Assembly: GCF_009905375.1 (NCBI RefSeq)
Contig: NC_133652.1
Span: 23,489,339 to 23,553,338 of the forward strand
Length of the DNA: 64,000 bases
From: Apium graveolens
Lineage: Eukaryota > Streptophyta > Magnoliopsida > Apiales > Apiaceae
Direction of reading: 5' to 3'
Made by a program: the position numbers and the translations under genes. The notes beneath the pieces are model-generated. The model worked only from the letters and a program-made list of their open reading frames with translations, had not been told where the DNA came from and searched no databases. Of the stretch, positions 58,060 to 64,000 are shown one piece after another (positions within the stretch are counted from its first letter, which is position 1; every line of letters starts with the position of its first letter).

Positions 58060-59354
58060 TTTAATTAATATCTGAGATCTGTTCTTGAATGAATTTACAA
58101 ATGAATTTTTCATAAATGAAAAATTCATTTGCAAATTTGTTTTATCATTCTATCATATTTCTTGCTTATTTCTATGGAATTTTTTTTTATCTTATCTGTT
58201 TTATTTACTCGACTTGTTAACTTCAAATATCTCAGAATATTTTATTTTCTCTAAAAATATTTTTCTATGAATTTTATTTGTTAAAATTCAACAGAAATCT
58301 ATTTTTGAAATAAAAATAATTAATTCTGAAATATTGTCTTTGTTTTTGTAAATATTTTCTGAATTTTTACTATTAATGTAACACTTTACTTCAGTTTTCC
58401 CTATTTGTTAATATATTCTGTTAATAATATATATATAGTCTTTCTACTGGAATGACAATCGGCAAGACAATTAAAATTGTCTTGCTGAAAATCATTTCAG
58501 TACACATGTATATATAAATCTGTTAATACTTATTTTATCTTATTCTAGAATGACAATCGGCAAGACAATTGAAATTGTCTTGCTGAAAGTCATTTTAGTA
58601 ATAATGATTGCTTATTTTAAAATCAGATTAATTTTATAACTGGCAAGACAATCGGTATGACTATTGATTGTCATGCCAGTAATAAAATTAATATCAGAAT
58701 TATATTGTTTTATTTTGTACTGGTATGACAATCGGTATGACTATCAGATTGTCATACCAGTTATTTATTTTTATTTGTTTTGTTTTAGTTGTTTTTTTTT
58801 CTGTCTTTAAGCTGGTGTGTCAATCGGTATGACAATCGGTATGACAATCTGATTGTCATACCAATTATACTACTTAATGGTTTGTGTGTCTGTTTGTTTT
58901 ATTTTATTATCATCAGTTCATTTTATTTCCAAATTTCAACAGTCTCCTTCTCTTTCCCTCTCTATTCGAACTGCTACTCCAAAGTCACCATTGTTTCTTG
59001 CTCGAGTTCTTACTCAGCATACCAATTCATCACTCTGTGATATATACATACAAGTATATACATACAGAAGTGCTGTTGGATTTTTTTTAAAGAAATCAAA
59101 CCAATCAAAATCAGTTTATGTTTATTTTGATTTTGGGTATTTTTTTTATTTTATTTTATTTTTATTTTCTGATTTGTGTCTTTTGGTTTTTCAAAACTGT
59201 GTTTGTGAGTTAGGAATTTTAACGAGATACATTCCTGTCTAAATTTTTTGATTATAATTAATTTAATTCGAATTATTAAATTAATTTAATTAATTCGAAT
59301 TTTCTTAATATTATTCTTAAAATTCTGAAAGTGTGTGTCTTATTATTATTTTAA
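58060..59354 (+). other. pol / env-like spacer of element B with five motif hairpins
   Basis: Five inverted pairs built from the B motif lie at about 58449-58500, 58547-58596, 58639-58680, 58719-58762 and 58812-58866. The best pairs ACTGGTATGACAATC with GATTGTCATACCAGT, a 15-base perfect stem around GGTATGACTATCA. Around them the DNA is T-rich. No ORF here has family support. Confidence 0.85.
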
Positions 59355-62300
59355 ATGACTCTCAATTTCCAAATTGTCGCGCATAATCAGGTTGGTTATT
59401 TTAATCCGGAAAAATGTGATGTTGAAAAATTTAAGCCTTGGATTAGATTTTTAAATGACCATTCGATTGTTAGCTCTGCTATTAAATCAAATGTGATTTT
59501 AAATGTCTATCTTCTTAGACTAATTTGCACAACCTCTACTGTGGCCGATGATTCAAAATCTTTTTCATTCACCGTGACAAACACACAGTATGTAGTTGAT
59601 GAATCAGTCTTCAATCAGGCGTTAAATTTTCCATTGGACAATTTCTGTAATTTACCCTCTGAAAATGATATCACAAACTTTTTCCATGCTATTCACTATC
59701 AGGGGGTGATCAATTTAACCAAACTTTCTAAATCCAATTTGGTGTCTGAATGGGATATTTTATTCGATTCACTTTCTAAAGTGTTTGCCAACTGCACTAA
59801 ATCCAACTTTCACAACATCACTTCCACTCTGCAGTATATTGGTCTTGCGGTTGTTTTCAATCAAAGGATCAATTTTGGCAAACTACTTTTTCCCATTCTC
59901 TTGAGACGTCTCACTACTGCTTTACGTGATCATTCTACAAATCGTAGGGTATCATGTTACTATGCTCGTTTTCTCATGCTTATAGCAGATCATCTTCTTT
60001 CACCTGAACACAAAGCCCTTTTTGCTAACTCTGCAGTAACCGAACCCCCTCCAGTTAGCAAAAAGATTTACACCCGCCAAGACACAACCTTTAAATTCAT
60101 GCAAGTTCCAGTACTTGTATCTGCTTTCATGGCCACTTATATTCCTTTACCTATTTTCAATCTTCCCGGTCATGAACAGCAACCTCAACCTCCAGTGGTT
60201 CAAGCCACCCAGGCTCCTCCAACATCAGATGCTCTTCCATTACAGGTAGTAATTCCTCACTCTCACTCCATTCCTACTTCTGTTGAAAGACCCCCAGTGG
60301 TTGATAGGGCTGACCATGAAGTTGTAGAACCACAGCTTCAATCCCAGGTCATAGAGCCAAACACAGAGTCACATTATATCTCAACCACTCCCCCTCTGTC
60401 TAAAATGTTACCCAGAAGATTAATAGGAAGTAGTGCATTGTTAAATATGAGTGAACCCTCAGCTCTGCCTCCTCCAAAGAAAAGAAGAACTTATACTGAG
60501 GCATCTGAAAGCCCATCCTTGTCCTCCCAACAGGACATGGACTTTGAAATGGCCGATGAACAGTTACTAGAGACATTCTCTCAACAGGATGAATCTATTG
60601 AAATTCGCCATAGGGCCATGGCATCTTGTACTGAGTCAAGCACAATTCCATTACTCACAATAGAACCATACATATCCACAGATGATACTCAGGTGACAGA
60701 GCGAGGAGCGCACATAGAGTCTGTTAAAGTGCCTGTCATAGTTACGACAGAAGAGCAGTCACATGCTTCTGAGGGAAAATCTGACTCTCAGCCACCCTTA
60801 ATAGAGTCATTTTCTCCCCTCCCAGATCAAACACCTCTGGCTCCCTCACGGGATTCTCCACTCGCAGATTTATCTGGAGAAAGTGGAGGGCAACTCGGTC
60901 AATCTATCCCTGAAGCAATTCAGACATCTATTTCACATGAAATGATAGGTTTGACTGAGGATCGGGACTCGCGAATTCCCATTGCACCACCACTGACCTC
61001 TCTTGAAGAGGCTAGGGTGATTTTAACTGCAGGTACAGAAGAACAGCAACAGGAAGACTCCTCACGAGCAATTATATTGAGAGAAACACAAGCACGTGAG
61101 GCGAGTGAACCAAACACGAGTGAAATTCAGGTGAGAGCACACACAGACACTGATACTGTAAACCTGTTAGCTCAAATTGCTGCTCTAAAAGAAGAACTTG
61201 CTAAAAGCCAAGCTGAAGCTCAAGCATTCAAAGCACAAGTGGTTGAACGGTCTTCTTCTTCCACCTCTGTCAACAATCAGCTGGCACTCATAAGGAATGA
61301 TATCTCAGATCTCAAAAACACTGTCACACCAAAGCTCAATTCCATTCAGGAAACTCCAACTTTATCAGCTGATGACATTTCTGACTTCTGCTCTCTACAT
61401 ACAAGGATGACTTCTCTTGAAGATTTGGTTGAAATGAATCATTCACTGGATTCCTCTAGATTTCTGAAGATAGAGACAGGTATGGAACATCTGAATGAAG
61501 GGATGAAGCACCTGTACTACATGATCAAAAATTCTCACTGTCCCAATGAAGAACAAAGAACTTACTTTGAAGGGCCGTCTGGTGGAGGCTCAGGCTCGGG
61601 AGGTGATGGAGGTCATGGAGGATCTAAGGGAAAATCAGTAGAGGATCCCTCAACTAAGGGGGAGAAGAAAGGGAGTAGTGGAAAGGGGAAAGAAAAAGAT
61701 ACCTCTGCTGGGGACAAAGGAAAGGCTGATGATGTCTATTACAGTGGAGAACAGGATGACTTTGACATTTTTGACATTCCCACTGAACCAGTCTTGGAAG
61801 ATAAAGATGGTTTATTTGAAGCTGAAGAGGAAAGTGATTTTGGAGATTGGGAAGAAGAAGCTACAGTGGATCCTATCTTTGAGAAAGAGTTTCAGCAGCA
61901 GCAGTCAGAGATGAAAAGAAAAGAAGCTGAACTCAAAAAGGTCTCCCAGATTATTGACATGAGGAAAGACATACAAAGAACAGAAACTCTACAAAAGCAA
62001 CGTCTTCATGACATTAAGGCTCAAGAAAGGAGAAGAGATGTCAGACTGAAGATTGGTGAGAAATGGGATGAAGCTAGGAGAGTACTTGATATGCCTCAGC
62101 TGAGCACTAACAATGATAGACAGTTTCTACATCTTCTTGACAAGCTGGAAATCTCAAATCCTAACAATGATATGTACATGAATGCTATCAAGACTGAAGT
62201 CTCAAGGATCACAGCTGCTTTTGATAGATCCCTAAATGAGATGAGCATTTTTGTATATTGTCAGAGTGAAGGATCTTTCAAGGTGTCACTTCATATGTTT

Positions 62301-62765
62301 GAGAATCGTTCTTTGTCAGAGACTTGGGTTCTTCTCAACAAGGTAAAAAGAAGCTCAGAGTTGAATGAAGTTCTTCGAGAAAGGCTTAAAGAGTTTGCCA
62401 GCAGGACTAGTCCTCAAGTGGTCAACAATCCTCATCAAGTGAGATTCTTTAAGTCTGATTGTCTTCAAATCTGTCAGCTAGATGTACAATCTCTTAAAGA
62501 CTACTCAGCTAAGCATCTGGTCTGGATGGAACATCATTTAAGAACTGCTGGATACTCATCTATGTTGAAGACTCAAGCTGCTGATTTGATTCAAGCTTAT
62601 TGTGAAAAGAATATTAAAAGGTACAATCAGATCAAGAATAAGCTGAAGTCAGTTGGAGTTCAACCAGTCAGACCAGCAAGCTTCACTTCAGAAAAGGATC
62701 GTGTCTTTGACAAAGAGTTGCTTCAAGAGTTAGAAGAAGGTGAAGTCAGAAGAGAAGACAACTGA
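59355..62765 (+). CDS. Env-like third ORF of element B (1136 residues, intact, function unknown)
   Basis: ATG 59355 to TGA 62763-62765, unbroken. The N-terminal ~225 residues match the layout of the element A ORF (FxxxLNF, CYYARFLMLIADHLL). The middle (~260-560) is Pro/Ser/Glu-rich; ~590-640 is a likely coiled coil (LLAQIAALKEELAKSQAEAQ); ~735-785 is Gly/Lys-rich low complexity (GGSGSGGDGGHGG); ~840-900 is very acidic then lysine-rich coiled coil; ~900-1120 is a helical C-terminal block. I see no signal peptide or transmembrane helix, so membrane function is not supported. Intact length in a young copy suggests it is under selection in the family. Confidence 0.88.
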   Translation: MTLNFQIVAHNQVGYFNPEKCDVEKFKPWIRFLNDHSIVSSAIKSNVILNVYLLRLICTTSTVADDSKSFSFTVTNTQYVVDESVFNQALNFPLDNFCNLPSENDITNFFHAIHYQGVINLTKLSKSNLVSEWDILFDSLSKVFANCTKSNFHNITSTLQYIGLAVVFNQRINFGKLLFPILLRRLTTALRDHSTNRRVSCYYARFLMLIADHLLSPEHKALFANSAVTEPPPVSKKIYTRQDTTFKFMQVPVLVSAFMATYIPLPIFNLPGHEQQPQPPVVQATQAPPTSDALPLQVVIPHSHSIPTSVERPPVVDRADHEVVEPQLQSQVIEPNTESHYISTTPPLSKMLPRRLIGSSALLNMSEPSALPPPKKRRTYTEASESPSLSSQQDMDFEMADEQLLETFSQQDESIEIRHRAMASCTESSTIPLLTIEPYISTDDTQVTERGAHIESVKVPVIVTTEEQSHASEGKSDSQPPLIESFSPLPDQTPLAPSRDSPLADLSGESGGQLGQSIPEAIQTSISHEMIGLTEDRDSRIPIAPPLTSLEEARVILTAGTEEQQQEDSSRAIILRETQAREASEPNTSEIQVRAHTDTDTVNLLAQIAALKEELAKSQAEAQAFKAQVVERSSSSTSVNNQLALIRNDISDLKNTVTPKLNSIQETPTLSADDISDFCSLHTRMTSLEDLVEMNHSLDSSRFLKIETGMEHLNEGMKHLYYMIKNSHCPNEEQRTYFEGPSGGGSGSGGDGGHGGSKGKSVEDPSTKGEKKGSSGKGKEKDTSAGDKGKADDVYYSGEQDDFDIFDIPTEPVLEDKDGLFEAEEESDFGDWEEEATVDPIFEKEFQQQQSEMKRKEAELKKVSQIIDMRKDIQRTETLQKQRLHDIKAQERRRDVRLKIGEKWDEARRVLDMPQLSTNNDRQFLHLLDKLEISNPNNDMYMNAIKTEVSRITAAFDRSLNEMSIFVYCQSEGSFKVSLHMFENRSLSETWVLLNKVKRSSELNEVLRERLKEFASRTSPQVVNNPHQVRFFKSDCLQICQLDVQSLKDYSAKHLVWMEHHLRTAGYSSMLKTQAADLIQAYCEKNIKRYNQIKNKLKSVGVQPVRPASFTSEKDRVFDKELLQELEEGEVRREDN

Positions 62766-63012
62766 AGTAAATTAGCTCAAAACTCAATGTAATATGATTA
62801 GAGCTTTATGAATCAAGATAGTCTAATGTAGTTATATGTTCAGGCTAGAGGAACATCTATCTTGTATTCACTTGTAAATTCATTTGGAATCTGGAAAATG
62901 TTAAATATAATCCAGAACTTTTCTGCTATTTACTTTGCATTACTGTTTATATCTTTTTCTTATTTGTTAGTTGAGTTATCCTCTAGGTATTTGTTGTTAT
63001 TGTCTAACAAGC

Positions 63013-63026
63013 AAATAGGGGGAGAT
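63013..63026 (+). other. Polypurine tract of element B
   Basis: AATAGGGGGAGAT immediately before the 3' LTR; same core as in element A. Confidence 0.9.
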
Positions 63027-64000
63027 TGAAAGGCATATGGCATAGCCTATTTGTATATTCGAGGATTTAACTCAACTCAAATAAGAATGTAATAAGTAAA
63101 TAGTGGATCTATCGTCAGAGAGATCTCATATAGTAACATCTGTCAAAGGGTTAAGAAACATTATTCATCTACAGACTCGAAGACTTAATTCACTGGAAGA
63201 AGCTCAAGAAATTGATCAAGCCTCAGTGATATAAATCAGGATTGTGGATTTAATCAAGTGACAGAGATCTCGTCAGGGTATCAATTAATTACAAGGATTT
63301 AGTCTGAAGAAAATCAAGAGTATCAAGGTCAAGACTTGAAGAAACGTCACGGAAGTTAGTCACCCATGAACCAGACAGTACATCGAGTGTCAACATTGAA
63401 GTGGTGGAATTGATTCATACTTGACAGTAATTTTCAGAAGATTTTCAGAAGAATGGTTGCTGCTCAAGATTAATATTAATTCTCTATTAATTAATTAAGT
63501 CATATAATTTAATTAAGAAAATAAATTATATCTGCAAAGATTAATTTATTGATTAATTGAATTAATTGATTAATTAATTCAGAATTAATTTTAAGGATTT
63601 TCAGAATTATTATTAGATTAAAATCTATTAATAATTCAGTAAGACAATTTTAATTTGAACTACTATGACAATCGGTATGACAATTGATAGTCATACCGAA
63701 AGTCTTGCTAGTTCATTCTGATTGTCTTGCTAGCTATTGGGATTGTCTTGCTAGTTCAAAAGGATAGTCTCACCGAAAGTCCTACCAGTTCAAATGGATT
63801 GTCATACCAGTTCATTTGATTGTCTTGCCGAAAGTCTTGCTGAGTAAACTAGATGGTTTTGTTTACTTAAACAAACAGAAACACAGCAGAAGACATCATG
63901 CAATAATTCAACAAAAACACAAGTCAAGAACTCAGCAGAAAACAAAGGCTCAACATTTTATTTTTCATCTGCTTTATTCAAGATCAAAATTCTAGATTGA
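63027..64000 (+). repeat. 3' LTR of element B, first 974 bases (cut by window end)
   Basis: Matches 51137-52110 with six single-base differences, all transitions (four of them between 51410 and 51490 on the 5' side). The last ~333 bases and the target duplication lie beyond the window. Confidence 0.95.

Larger units (their letters stand above)
51137..64000 (+). mobile_element. Element B: young SIRE-type copia retrotransposon, right end outside the window
   Basis: 5' LTR 51137-52443, PBS, gag, pol, hairpin spacer, env-like ORF, polypurine tract and 974 bases of the 3' LTR. The visible parts of the two LTRs differ at six positions, all transitions, i.e. about 0.6%, so insertion was recent. Gag and the env-like ORF are intact; pol has one small deletion with frameshift and is in a different frame from gag. 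It is inserted in the 3' LTR of element D. Confidence 0.95.

Noticed and set aside
58789..59242. Small plus-strand ORFs just before the env-like ORF of element B
   Set aside because: T-rich spacer produces Phe/Leu/Ser-rich frames with no conserved domain or counterpart in element A.
1..64000. tRNA, rRNA or miRNA genes
   Set aside because: Looked for cloverleaf and conserved rRNA text; the only tRNA-like strings are the retrotransposon primer-binding sites.

Overview
The window is plant nuclear DNA from a eudicot. The evidence is spliced genes with GT/AG introns, a P-class PPR gene, a chloroplast S1-domain gene, SIRE-type Ty1/copia retrotransposons and a Helitron carrying RPA-like genes. The high AT content and the style of the copia elements would fit an asterid, but I cannot name the species from sequence alone. 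Host genes fill about 12 kb; the rest is nested transposable elements.

Layout. 1-2351 (minus): 5' part of a DEAD-box RNA helicase gene, four exons seen, running off the left edge. 3446-15534: a complete but mutated SIRE-type element (A) with ~1.1 kb LTRs, a 5-bp target duplication, broken gag-pol and a broken env-like ORF. 15541-16223 (minus): PIF/Harbinger transposase pseudogene. 17612-19156 (plus): intact PPR gene. 19378-20296: a rearranged inverted copy of parts of the next gene, followed by two SDR (short-chain dehydrogenase) pseudogene fragments. 21364-27428 (minus): a 14-exon gene for a 900-residue chloroplast S1 RNA-binding protein whose exon phases all agree. 27691-27881: a small TTA-flanked MITE. 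27936-28140: a copia LTR fragment.

28189-42903 is a ~14.7 kb Helitron with a typical start, a terminal hairpin and CTAG end. It holds a Rep/helicase pseudogene lacking the Rep nuclease segment, three RPA70-like genes or remnants on the plus strand, and a B3-domain gene on the minus strand whose reading frames look open. 43781-48744 is a second, heavily decayed copia element (C) with a 244-bp 3' LTR of the same family as the fragment at 27936. 48921-49231 is a fold-back/MITE-like element. 50041-51136 is the 3' end of another SIRE-like element (D), whose LTR is interrupted by a young SIRE-type element (B), 51137 to beyond 64000. B has an intact 757-residue gag, a nearly intact pol in another frame, and an intact 1136-residue env-like ORF.

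The most unusual signal is shared by elements A and B. Each has its own short motif (A: TCAACGGATAA; B: GACAATCGGTATGAC and relatives). In each the motif is arrayed in the LTR and repeated as inverted pairs able to form hairpins in the pol/env-like spacer. In A it also lies inside two coding regions, where it is translated as short peptide repeats. I know no standard feature type that explains this.
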